A DNA stretch of 64,000 nucleotides, from NCBI RefSeq assembly GCF_019457515.1, contig NZ_CP080421.1, positions 248,001 to 312,000 of the forward strand, read 5' to 3'. The notes beneath the pieces are model-generated. The model saw only the letters and a program-made list of their open reading frames with translations, had not been told where the DNA came from and searched no databases. The translations under genes were made by a program, and so were the position numbers. Positions 44,958 through 56,100 of this stretch are shown here, one piece after another; positions within the stretch are counted from its first letter, which is position 1, and every line of letters starts with the position of its first letter. Origin of the DNA: Shewanella mesophila. Lineage in GTDB: Bacteria; Pseudomonadota; Gammaproteobacteria; Enterobacterales; Shewanellaceae.

Positions 44958-46369
44958 TATTTAACTCCCCCTTCGTACTCGCGTTCACCTTTCCAGACAT
45001 CGGGGCGTGTGACACGAAGTGACTCTAATAGTCGTCCTGTTGCGTTTAGAATACGGTATTCTGAGATAATTTCATCGTACTCGGCTTCTAGATAATCCTT
45101 ACGAGCTTCAAATAGTTCATTCTCGGTATCGAGTAAATCGAGCAAGGTTCTTTGACCCAGATTAAACTGCTGGCTATAAGCCACTTGGGTATCCTTAGCT
45201 GCAATGACATGTTCGCGAATATACATCTTTTGTGGTTCAAGCATTTCGTAGGCATTCCAAGCAAGATTTACCCCTTCAACCACTTGACGATATGCCCGTT
45301 GGCGGATCTCTTTTGCTTCACCCACTTTGTATGCTGCTTCTTTTTCACGGGCTAAATCCTTACCGCCAGCGAATAAGTTGTATTTTACCCTGACCATGGC
45401 GACAAGATCGTTACTGTGACCACCGACATTTTGTGAGGCGAATGCCGAATAGCCATCTTCACCATCTAAATTGTCGTTCCAATTACCACCAAGTTCTAAA
45501 GACAACTTAGGGTAATAGTTGGATTGTGCCGAGGAGCGTTCATTTTCAGCAGCATTGATATCACTCGATGCCGACTTTAAGATCGGGTGATTATCTTGGG
45601 CTAATGTTAGGCTGCTATTGAGATCGGCTGGCAACATATCATCGTCGGGTACAGGCACGATAAGGTTTTCAGGTTCTTTTTCTACAATGCGCATGAATTG
45701 TGCTTTTGCATCATAGAAATTGTTTTTGGCTGAAATAACGTTGGCATTTGCTCGAGCAAGACGGCCTGTAATCTGTGAAAGATCGGCTACTGAACCAAGA
45801 CCAGAATCGGTACGCTGTTTAATTTGGTCGTAAATATCTTTGTGGCTTTGTAGGTTCTTTTCTGCAAGCGTTAATACTTGCTCGGCGCGGATATAGTTTA
45901 CATAAACCCTTGCCACTTCCAGTGCCATATCTTCTGCAGCAGCAAAGAGTGCCCACTGATCTGCGCTGGCTTCAAAGCTGTAACGATCGACTTCGCTAGA
46001 TGTGTAGAAACCATCGAATAGCATCTGTTTGATGCTAAAGCCGACTTCACTACGCATTAACTCGATAACACCTTCGTCATCAACGTCACCTTGATTCTTC
46101 TTCCTACGTGTCGATGGGCTATTAGTTTGTTCCCAACCATAGCCACCGCTGATATCAACGGTTGGCATATAGCCTGCAACTGCTTGATTAACTTGTTCTT
46201 CTCTCGCTTTAAAGCGATTGAATGCGATGCGAATATCTGGATTGGTATCCAGAGTGTGTGCAACTGCTTGCTCTAACGTTTGGCTAGAACAGACTCCGGG
46301 CAGTAACATCGCGCTAACGGCCAGTGCCAAGGCACTTCGCTTTAGCTGACGTACGGTTTGCTTACTCAT
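44957..46369 (-). CDS. aggA: TolC-family outer membrane channel of the adhesin type I secretion system
   Basis: 470 residues with signal peptide (cleavage after VCSS region, ~29) and two OEP repeats of coiled-coil helices and strands (LEQAVAHTLDTNPDIRIAFN; LTLAQDNHPILKSASSDINA). It forms the outer-membrane duct for BpfA export, and in the LapA model the channel that holds the retained adhesin. The Shewanella homologue is called AggA from its autoaggregation phenotype. 31 bp after the HlyD gene. Confidence 0.93.
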   Translation of the reverse strand: MSKQTVRQLKRSALALAVSAMLLPGVCSSQTLEQAVAHTLDTNPDIRIAFNRFKAREEQVNQAVAGYMPTVDISGGYGWEQTNSPSTRRKKNQGDVDDEGVIELMRSEVGFSIKQMLFDGFYTSSEVDRYSFEASADQWALFAAAEDMALEVARVYVNYIRAEQVLTLAEKNLQSHKDIYDQIKQRTDSGLGSVADLSQITGRLARANANVISAKNNFYDAKAQFMRIVEKEPENLIVPVPDDDMLPADLNSSLTLAQDNHPILKSASSDINAAENERSSAQSNYYPKLSLELGGNWNDNLDGEDGYSAFASQNVGGHSNDLVAMVRVKYNLFAGGKDLAREKEAAYKVGEAKEIRQRAYRQVVEGVNLAWNAYEMLEPQKMYIREHVIAAKDTQVAYSQQFNLGQRTLLDLLDTENELFEARKDYLEAEYDEIISEYRILNATGRLLESLRVTRPDVWKGEREYEGGVK

Positions 46370-46400
46370 TGTTTAACCCCCCTGGTTATTTGTTGTGAAC

Positions 46401-47783
46401 TTAGCGTTCACGTAGGGCAGTATCTCTTGCCCTCAAAATCGGATTAAGTATGTACTCTAGAACGGATCTTTGCCCAATAATTACATCAACCGAGGTCAAC
46501 ATTCCCGGTATGATAGGCATTAGGGTTCCATCGTCTTTCGTCAGACTTGATAGTTCAGTTCTAACCCTTACAAGATAGAAACTGTTTCCTTCTTCGTCCT
46601 GTGTTGTATCGGCACTGATGTGCTCTACAACGCCGTTCAAGCCACCATAACGGGTGAAGTCATATGCGGTGACTTTAACAACGGCGGGTAAGCCAGGATG
46701 TAAAAATGCGATGTCTTTCGGGAGAATTTTGGTTTCTATTAGCAATTGATCTTCCGATGGCACGATCTCGATAATATCAATGCCAGGTTGAACGACGCCC
46801 CCAAGAGTATTGATATGGACTGTTTTAATTGTCCCGTTTACTGGTGAAACAATTTCAGCCTTGCTGACCTTATCCTGCGCGCCAACTTGTGCTTCGTTCA
46901 TGCGTGATAAGCGAGTCTGCATTTCATTGAGTTGTTTGCGAGTGTCTTCAGCGAATACTAATAATGCCTCTCGTCGCTTTAATATTGCTTCATCTTGAGA
47001 CGCTTTCACTTTAGGACGTAATAGCCTAACGGAAGCTAATTCCCCGCGAATATCATTAACGATACGTTCGAGTTTCAGTAGTTCAACTTCTGGCACTATG
47101 CCTTTATCAGCAAGCGGTCTTGTCAGTTCCAATTCGCGGCTAACTAATTGAAAGCTCTTAGTTAGAGTCGTGATTTTGGATGCTAACTCTTCAGTTTCTT
47201 GCTGCTTTTGTTGGATCTGCCGGGCTAAAATCTCAAGTTGATTGCTGAGATTATCTAAACGCCCTTCATATTCTTCTCTCTGGCGGCGGACTAAGTCGGG
47301 CTCATCTTCAATTAATGATTGGGTAAACTGTAAGGGCTGTTTGACGATTTTGACTTGTTCACGCCAGTCAGTCGCCACATCTGAAATCGTGATGCTATTT
47401 AGTTCGGTGCGCAGACGTAACACGTTGGCTTGGAGACTATAGACCTCTTGTTCTTGTTGGGCAAAGTCAGACTTAAAGCGAGTATCATCGATACGAACCA
47501 AAGGCTGACCTTTAGTGACAATCATGCCTTCTTGAACATAAAGTTCCTGCATGATCCCGCCATCTAAACTTTGAATAACTTGTATTTGAGAAGAGGGAAT
47601 CACTTTACCTGTACCTGTTGTGACTCTATCAAGTTCGGCAAAGTAGGCCCAAAGCAAAAAGCATAATGCTAGTGCTGAAAGTGCCCAGATAATCAGGCGG
47701 TGGCTGGTTGGTGCATCTGTCATCATTGCACCGTAAACGTCATCGACCATCTCTAAGTCGTGGGTAGTTAGATGCTTACTCAC
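46401..47783 (-). CDS. HlyD-family membrane fusion protein of the adhesin type I secretion system
   Basis: 460 residues from GTG 47783, eight bases after GGAGG; the gene overlaps the ABC transporter stop by eight bases. One N-terminal helix (IIWALSALALCFLLWAYF, ~33-50), a lipoyl-like region (GTGKVIPSSQIQVIQSLDGG), a long periplasmic coiled coil, and the HlyD C-terminal beta domain (VSPVNGTIKTVHINTLGGVV; GMLTSVDVIIG). It links the inner-membrane ABC protein to TolC (LapC role). Confidence 0.94.
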   Translation of the reverse strand: MSKHLTTHDLEMVDDVYGAMMTDAPTSHRLIIWALSALALCFLLWAYFAELDRVTTGTGKVIPSSQIQVIQSLDGGIMQELYVQEGMIVTKGQPLVRIDDTRFKSDFAQQEQEVYSLQANVLRLRTELNSITISDVATDWREQVKIVKQPLQFTQSLIEDEPDLVRRQREEYEGRLDNLSNQLEILARQIQQKQQETEELASKITTLTKSFQLVSRELELTRPLADKGIVPEVELLKLERIVNDIRGELASVRLLRPKVKASQDEAILKRREALLVFAEDTRKQLNEMQTRLSRMNEAQVGAQDKVSKAEIVSPVNGTIKTVHINTLGGVVQPGIDIIEIVPSEDQLLIETKILPKDIAFLHPGLPAVVKVTAYDFTRYGGLNGVVEHISADTTQDEEGNSFYLVRVRTELSSLTKDDGTLMPIIPGMLTSVDVIIGQRSVLEYILNPILRARDTALRER

Positions 47784-49956
47784 TCTTCGGTCCTCCAGCA
47801 AGTAAGCCTTTGGCAAGCTGATTAAGCACAGTATCTTTAGGACCGTCGGCGACTAAGTGACCACGATCTAGCACTATAATGCGATCGACTAGGTTTAATA
47901 GATGCATTTTATGAGTGATCAGTAGCAAAGTTCTCTCTTTAGCTACATTTTGCATTGCACGAATAAACTGTTTTTCAGCTCGAGCATCTAAACTGGCCGT
48001 AGGTTCATCCATTAGAAGTACTGGCGGATCGTTTAAGGTTGCTCTGGCGAGAGCAATTGTTTGGCGTTGACCACGAGATAATGATTGTCCGCCTTCGCCG
48101 ACCTGCTGATCTAAGCCTTCAGTTTCGATATCGGTAAATTGATTGACGCCCGATAATTGTACAGCTCTAATCAATTGGTGCTCTGTGACCTGACGAGTAC
48201 CGAACAAAATATTATCTCGGATTGAACCATGAAATAGCGTTATATCTTGGGGAAGATAGCCAAAGTTTCTGCGAAGATCGGTTGGATGAATTTGAGCCGA
48301 GTCTAAGCCGTCATAACGTAGGCTGCCTTTTGAGGGTTGATATAGTCCCACAAGCAGTTTAGCTAAAGAGCTCTTACCTGAGCCGTTGCGGCCTATGATC
48401 GCAACTCGTTCACCTGGAGCGATGGAGAGTGACATGGGATGCAGCACAGGTCGTTCAGAACCTGGATAATTAAAGCTGATATGGTCAGCATTAATCTGCC
48501 CTTCAAGTCGCTGCTTACTGACTAAGTGACCCTTATTCTCAAATTCATCTTCTTGGGTCATGATCTGGTCAAGTTGCCGCAGTGCACTTGCAGTATGGTT
48601 GCCGCGAGTCATTAGTCCGGCAAGCTGTGCCATAGGTGAAATAGCACGGCTAGATAAGATCACTGCTGCGATAATACCCCCCATCGAGATTTCGTTATCC
48701 GCAACGCGATAAACCCCGAGGATAACCACACACACTACAGACAGCTGGACGGTGAAATTGGCGATGTTGGTAACAGATGTCGAAATTTTCTTGGCCTTTA
48801 GTTGCCAGTTGGCTGTGTGGCCAATCATTTGCTGCCAACTTTTTTGCACAAGTCCTTCTGCTCCGCTTGATTTTATCGATTCAAGAGAAGCCAGCGATTC
48901 AATCAGATGGCCATGTTTTAGGCTGGCAAATTTGTTACTTTCTTCAATTGCAGCTTTCAAGCGAGGTTGCATTATCAAAGTGTAAATGATGATAATGGCA
49001 CCACCGATGACGGGAATTAGCGCTAGATCGCCAGCAACGATATAAATGATGATCATGAAAAATACAGCAAAGGGTAAGTCGACCAGTGTGGTTATCGTTG
49101 CTGAAGTCAGGATCTCTCGAATACTGTCAAATTCACCTAACTGTCTTGCCATTCCCCCGACGCTCGGAGAGCGCTTCTCTAACGGAATACCAATGGCTTT
49201 AGCAAACAATCTTGATGAAACAATGATATCAACTTTTTTCCCTGCAACATCAATTAAATAGGCGCGCAATTGACGCATGATTAAATCAAATATGTAGGCA
49301 ATCCCTGCACCGATAGCTAATACCCAAAGTGATTCAAATGCAAGATTCGGAACAACCTTATCGTAAACATTCATGATAAACAGTGGGGAAACTAAGGCAA
49401 ACAGGTTAACCAATACCGATGCGATAAGGGCATCGCGATAGATTGGAGCCGAATCCTTTAGGGTTTGCAGCAACCAGTGTGATTTGTTGTCATGTTGGTG
49501 CAGGTCAAAGCCCATATCGCCGCGATATTGCTGCTTAACGAGAAACAGGTAACCAACATACATGGCTTCAAGCTCTTCAATAGAAAGTTGCTCTTCACCA
49601 CCTGTTTCAGGCAGTTGAATCACGGCTCTATCTTTGTCGAAGTCAATCTCTCGTAACAAGCATGCCTTTTTATCTTTAAGTAATAAGATACAAGGTAGAA
49701 AAATGGGCGAAATTTGATTTAAGCCTTTGCGGGTTAGTTTTGCGGTAAGACCTGCTCGCCCTGCTGCTTGAGGTACTAATTCTGGCGTTAAAACACTGCC
49801 GGACAGGGGTAACCCTGCGGCTAAGGATTCGCTAGAGCATGGGCTGCCAAAATATTCGGTCAATAAGACTAAACTGTCTAACAAGGGGTCGACAGTCACT
49901 CTTTGGGAGGCTGAAACCGTCCATTGCTCAGTTTTTGGAGACGCTGTTGATTGCAC
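47776..49956 (-). CDS. rtxB: Type I secretion ABC transporter/permease of the LapB type
   Basis: 726 residues: an N-terminal C39-peptidase-like domain (~20-145) of the kind that docks RTX substrates without cutting, six membrane helices (~175-450), and an ATPase domain with Walker A GRNGSGKSSLAK, signature LSRGQRQT and Walker B VLLMDEPTASLD. It powers export of BpfA, recognising its C-terminal signal. GTG start at 49956. It is separated from bpfA by a hairpin terminator and a 163-bp gap. Confidence 0.94.
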   Translation of the reverse strand: MQSTASPKTEQWTVSASQRVTVDPLLDSLVLLTEYFGSPCSSESLAAGLPLSGSVLTPELVPQAAGRAGLTAKLTRKGLNQISPIFLPCILLLKDKKACLLREIDFDKDRAVIQLPETGGEEQLSIEELEAMYVGYLFLVKQQYRGDMGFDLHQHDNKSHWLLQTLKDSAPIYRDALIASVLVNLFALVSPLFIMNVYDKVVPNLAFESLWVLAIGAGIAYIFDLIMRQLRAYLIDVAGKKVDIIVSSRLFAKAIGIPLEKRSPSVGGMARQLGEFDSIREILTSATITTLVDLPFAVFFMIIIYIVAGDLALIPVIGGAIIIIYTLIMQPRLKAAIEESNKFASLKHGHLIESLASLESIKSSGAEGLVQKSWQQMIGHTANWQLKAKKISTSVTNIANFTVQLSVVCVVILGVYRVADNEISMGGIIAAVILSSRAISPMAQLAGLMTRGNHTASALRQLDQIMTQEDEFENKGHLVSKQRLEGQINADHISFNYPGSERPVLHPMSLSIAPGERVAIIGRNGSGKSSLAKLLVGLYQPSKGSLRYDGLDSAQIHPTDLRRNFGYLPQDITLFHGSIRDNILFGTRQVTEHQLIRAVQLSGVNQFTDIETEGLDQQVGEGGQSLSRGQRQTIALARATLNDPPVLLMDEPTASLDARAEKQFIRAMQNVAKERTLLLITHKMHLLNLVDRIIVLDRGHLVADGPKDTVLNQLAKGLLAGGPKSE

Positions 49957-50062
49957 CTTAAAAACTTATCCTTAAGATTTTATTAAAAATTCTATAAATG
50001 AATTATAGAAGTAATAGCTACACATAACAAAAGTATTAATAGTTAGGCATGATAAAAACATG

Positions 50063-50100
50063 AATAGCACCAATCTGCTAAATAGCAAATTGGCGCTATT
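50063..50100 (-). terminator. Hairpin between bpfA and the secretion genes
   Basis: On the minus strand, AATAGC-G-CCAAT / ATTGG-T-GCTATT (one mismatch) with a 14-base loop, followed within three bases by T5. It lies 20 bp after the bpfA stop and could limit read-through into rtxB. Confidence 0.7.
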
Positions 50101-50119
50101 AGTTATGTTTTATCTAGCG

Positions 50120-53100
50120 CTAAAAACTATGCAGTTGATCATGGTCGCTAAGTGGGTTGAACGTTTCAGTTCCAGTCGCACTGCTGCTAGCCGATGCGTC
50201 ACTAATAATCAGTGCGCTTTCCCCATTACTATTTAACAGGGAGTTGATCACTTCAGCATCACTACTAACACCAAGTTGCTCAAATAGATTCACACCATCA
50301 AGAACGATCATTTGGTCGACATTACCGTCATCGTTAGCATCGACCTCAATAGTTGTTGAACCATTTTCGACGGTAAAGTGCAGATAATTTGCCAAATTAC
50401 CTGTGTCTTCACCTTGCAATAGGTCGCTTAGATCGAGCTTATCTTGATTAACATTAAAGTCAGTTATATGGTCGGTGCCTGTGTCACCTTGTTGCCATAC
50501 AAAGATATCACTACCATTATCTCCACGAAGAACATCATCGCCAAGTCCACCAACTAAGATATCGTTACCTGCTCCGCCACGAAGTCCGTCATTATGATCT
50601 CCGCCCTCTATATGATCGTTGCCAGTATGTCCATATAAAATATCAGAACCAGATTGGCCATAAATATGATCATTTCCGCTACCTCCGTTCACCACATCGG
50701 CTTTTTGGGAGGCCACATCATTTGCCAATAATATGCCGTCGTTATCAACTATAGAGTCATGACCTTTCAGAGATCCTGTCATTATGTGATGGTTTTGTAT
50801 TTCAGATATAGATAGTTCTAGATCGTTATCACTTCCATAGCCTGCTGAACCAGTTTTTCCAGCATAAATGATATCATCGCCCTTTGCTGTCTCTATATGA
50901 TCGTTACCATCGCCACTACTAACGACTTGTTTATTGCTACTAGAATAACTCGTTAAGTTGGCACCAGAAGCTGATACTTTATCGCCCTCGGCATTGGTAA
51001 TCACACCACTTTTGTTGCCGCCAAAGTTAATGTTTAGTTGATCCTGTGCACTACCTTTCTCACCATTTATTACGATAAAGTCGTCATTTAAAGATGAACC
51101 CTCGGCAGCTATATTTTTGGCATCAATTATTGGCACGCCATTCCCATCAACAATGTTGACATTAATGCTCAACAGAGCACTTGATGTATCACCATCACCG
51201 TCTTGCATTGTATAGGTAAAGGTCTCTACTGCATCATTAGGAATATCACTGGCATTAGTCGTTATTGTATAGGTGTAGGTACCATCAGCATTGAGCACTA
51301 AGTTACCATAAGTACCGTGTATTGTAGCCGCTACGTTACCAGAAGTACCTGTCGATGTTTCGTCACCAGTCGTAACACCAATGATTGAAACTGCAGTGTC
51401 TGCACCAGTGATATCGTTAGATAATACATTACCTTCTGTTGATGGAAGAGAGTAACCGTCACCTTCGGCAATACGAACTACAACTTGATAACTGGTGGCA
51501 GCATTTTCGTCAGTATAAATAGTCTGGACAATGTTTCCTTGGTCATCCATAAAACCAATGACTTGTATGGTGTATGTATTTCCTTCGTAGTTAAAGGTTA
51601 CATTGGTACTGCCTATCGTAATGATATCTTCTGGGTTATCGCCGCTGTTTGGTGTTTCATTATGATTAAACTCAATATCCATCGTAACTGGTGCCGGAAC
51701 TCCAGATGCATCAAATACTGTGAAAGTGATTTGCATTGTTGCATCAGTTATGGCTGTGCCAGAAGATATAGGGTAGTTGTAGTGCGTAAATGTACCCAAT
51801 ACAATATCTTGATTTAATGGTATCTCACCATTTAAAGCTGCGTCGTTGTCAATAAAGCCATATCCTGATTGAAGTCCATTTGTAGAGCCCCAGCGAATTT
51901 GATCGTGACCGTTATCGTTGTCATTACCTCCACCGCCATCACCATCAAATCCGTCAAAAGTATTGACATATAGACCTCCTGAATGGGAAGTCCAGACTGC
52001 TTCGACCCCATTCACAAAAAACGAATCAACTGTAACGTTCAAAGAGTTAAAATCATTGTGTGCGGTACCGATATCGTCATAAATGTTCGTGGTTAGTGTT
52101 GTGAATGCGGTATCTCCATCAATATCAAAGGCGGTAATCGCAAAGTTGTCATTTATTATGTCGACACCCGAATTGCTATGAGTTTGTGCTTCACTTAATG
52201 AGTAGTTATAGCTAATAATGCCATTGTTATAGCTATTTATAATTAAGCTGCCATGTTCCGCAGCAATAACTATAGGAGTTGATGGCGTCGCAGCTAATAA
52301 CGAGGAAAGTGTAACCGTTGTCGTTACATTTCCGTTTGTGATTTCTATTTTTGCTAAACCGTCATTCGCAATAATGTTCAGTACACCACTATCAGTTAAT
52401 TGACCAGCACCAGAACCGCTAATTAAGGCTGATTCATCGACGTTAAGGTTTTCTACTTGTCCAAATGACACGTTGTCATCTACTGCAGCTATAACTGCGA
52501 AGTGTCCAGTGATGCTATCTCCATCGGCATCAGTTGCAGTTATATTGAAATCAAGCTGTCCATCATTCGGCGAAAGTATTGCTTTATATTGATAGAATTC
52601 CCATTGACCAGTGCTTGGGGTGAACTCGACTTTAAATACCAGTTCGCCCGAATCTGTTTGGCCTAAGAGTGTATTGCCAGACAGAGAGGTAACAATACTT
52701 TGGCCATCACTAGTAAATAGACCACTCTCATCAGTTCCATCAAAGACCAGAGAGCCCTTACCGTCGGCTCCCCAATTAGTATCAACCGTGCCCGTAGCAT
52801 AACCAAAAGCGATATCGTCATAGCCTAAAAATTCAATCGCTTTGATGGCAAAATCGCTGTTGTCTCCGGAGTTGTTTACGCCATTATCGAGCGCTCTAAT
52901 CACCATTTGATCAAAGCCACCCTGTAATACGTTAAAGCGTTCGGCATAGTCTCCGCTGTTTGAATTCGAGCTAAAGGTTTGCGAGCCTACAAGCTGTCCA
53001 TCGCGATAAAAATCGACAACACCAACTTCTAGTTCGCCTCCAAAAAACATATTATTAAATTCAATATTAACGCCATAAGCTAATTTACCTGCATCTAGAG

Positions 53101-56100
53101 TAATAATGACCTCTTCTGATGCTGATGTTCCATCTGCAAACTGACGAAAATCAACTTCACCCGCGAGGTTAAGATATGGAGAGTTAACACTTTGAACACC
53201 GATGCCGCTGCTATTACCGTATATGTTAGATGCTGTTAGCGTTGAATTAGTGCTGGAGGTAAACCCATTCGCAGTGACTGTAAACCCATCAAAATCGAGT
53301 AAGCTATGGCTTCCGCTACTATTAGTAAATGAGAAGCTGCCAACTAGCGTATCAGGGATATCTGTATCTGATACAGCGACAGCGGCAGCATCAGCGATTT
53401 CTGGAGCATCATCTTCAATTATTACAGTGAAATCGCCGATATCAGAAGCACCGTTGCCATCGCTGACCGTAACGCCAAAATCGAGTGAAAGGTTATCTTC
53501 AGAACCGGTGTCTGCGTGATCAACAGGAGCTAACAGAGTCACGTCATATGACCAAGCTCCCGAAGAACCATTCTCTGGAGCTGTAAGGACAACCGTCATC
53601 ACTGCAGTATAAGAACTTGTACCTATAGTGCCAACATATCCTGTTAGGGTATTTGTACCATCCCAAGACCATTGAACATTATCACCGCTAGACGTTATGT
53701 TTGTTGGCCCAGATAGTGACACTGTAAGGGCATCGCCATCAGCATCATCAATGTTAATCGTCCCCGATGCAGTAACTGAGTTAGTCGTGTCAGTATTACC
53801 ACTAGTATCAGTAATACCATCAGGTAGACCTTCTTCTGATACACGAGAATTGGTCGTTGAGGTGATTACTGGAGTGTCGTTAGTCGCTGTGATCACCGGA
53901 GTGTCACTGTCTTGACCCGTCAATAGCCCATCGGACACGGTCAAGTCGATAGCAGGTAAGGTACCGCCGTTGTTAATGAGATCAGCGCCGGTTTGGGTCA
54001 GTACGACAACACCATTCACGAGGGCGTAATAGCCGTCATTGTTAGTGCCTAGCGTGAAGTCTACCGTCAGAGCATCACCGTCTTCATCAAAGGTGGTGTA
54101 GGTGGCGGCGACGTCGCCAGCGACAGCACTGTTTTCAGTAAAGTCATTGGCAACCACATCAATAGTTGGTGCATCGTTAGTTGTTGTGATCACCGGAGTG
54201 TCACTGTCTTGACCCGTCAATAGCCCATCGGACACGGTCAAGTCGATAGCAGGTAAGGTACCGCCGTTGTTAATGAGATCAGCGCCGGCTTGGGTCAGTA
54301 CGACAACACCATTCACGAGGGCGTAATAGCCGTCATTGTTAGTGCCTAGCGTGAAGTCTACCGTCAGAGCATCACCGTCTTCATCAAAGGTGGTGTAGGT
54401 GGCGGCGACGTCGCCAGCGACAGCACTGTTTTCAGTAAAGTCATTGGCAACCACATCAATAGTTGGTGCATCGTTAGTCGTTGTGATCACCGGAGTGTCA
54501 CTGTCTTGACCCGTCAATAGCCCATCGGACACGGTCAAGTCGATAGCAGGTAAGGTACCGCCGTTGTTAATGAGATCAGCGCCGGCTTGGGTCAGTACGA
54601 CAACACCATTCACGAGGGCGTAATAGCCGTCATTGTTAGTGCCTAGCGTGAAGTCTACCGTCAGAGCATCACCGTCTTCATCAAAGGTGGTGTAGGTGGC
54701 GGCGACGTCGCCAGCGACAGCACTGTTTTCAGTAAAGTCATTGGCAACCACATCAATAGTTGGTGCATCGTTAGTCGTTGTGATCACCGGAGTGTCACTG
54801 TCTTGACCCGTCAATAGCCCATCGGACACGGTCAAGTCGATAGCAGGTAAGGTACCGCCGTTGTTAATGAGATCAGCGCCGGCTTGGGTCAGTACGACAA
54901 CACCATTCACGAGGGCGTAATAGCCGTCATTGTTAGTGCCTAGCGTGAAGTCTACCGTCAGAGCATCACCGTCTTCATCAAAGGTGGTGTAGGTGGCGGC
55001 GACGTCGCCAGCGACAGCACTGTTTTCAGTAAAGTCATTGGCAACCACATCAATAGTTGGTGCATCGTTAGTTGTTGTGATCACCGGAGTGTCACTGTCT
55101 TGACCCGTCAATAGCCCATCGGACACGGTCAAGTCGATAGCAGGTAAGGTACCGCCGTTGTTAATGAGATCAGCGCCGGCTTGGGTCAGTACGACAACAC
55201 CATTCACGAGGGCGTAATAGCCGTCATTGTTAGTGCCTAGCGTGAAGTCTACCGTCAGAGCATCACCGTCTTCATCAAAGGTGGTGTAGGTGGCGGCGAC
55301 GTCGCCAGCGACAGCACTGTTTTCAGTAAAGTCATTGGCAACCACATCAATAGTTGGTGCATCGTTAGTCGTTGTGATCACCGGAGTGTCACTGTCTTGA
55401 CCCGTCAATAGCCCATCGGACACGGTCAAGTCGATAGCAGGTAAGGTACCGCCGTTGTTAATGAGATCAGCGCCGGCTTGGGTCAGTACGACAACACCAT
55501 TCACGAGGGCGTAATAGCCGTCATTGTTAGTGCCTAGCGTGAAGTCTACCGTCAGAGCATCACCGTCTTCATCAACGGTGGTGTAGGTGGCGGCGACGTC
55601 GCCAGCGACAGCACTGTTTTCAGTAAAGTCATTGGCAACCACATCAATAGTTGGTGCATCGTTAGTTGTTGTGATCACCGGAGTGTCACTGTCTTGACCC
55701 GTCAATAGCCCATCGGACACGGTCAAGTCGATAGCGGGTAAGGTACCGCCGTTGTTAATGAGATCAGCGCCGGCTTGGGTCAGTACGACAACACCATTCA
55801 CGAGGGCGTAATAGCCGTCATTGTTAGTGCCTAGCGTGAAGTCTACCGTCAGAGCATCACCGTCTTCATCAAAGGTGGTGTAGGTGGCGGCGACGTCGCC
55901 AGCGACAGCACTGTTTTCAGTAAAGTCATTGGCAACCACATCAATAGTTGGTGCATCGTTAGTCGTTGTGATCACCGGAGTGTCACTGTCTTGACCCGTC
56001 AATAGCCCATCGGACACGGTCAAGTCGATAGCAGGTAAGGTACCGCCGTTGTTAATGAGATCAGCGCCGGCTTGGGTCAGTACGACAACACCATTCACGA

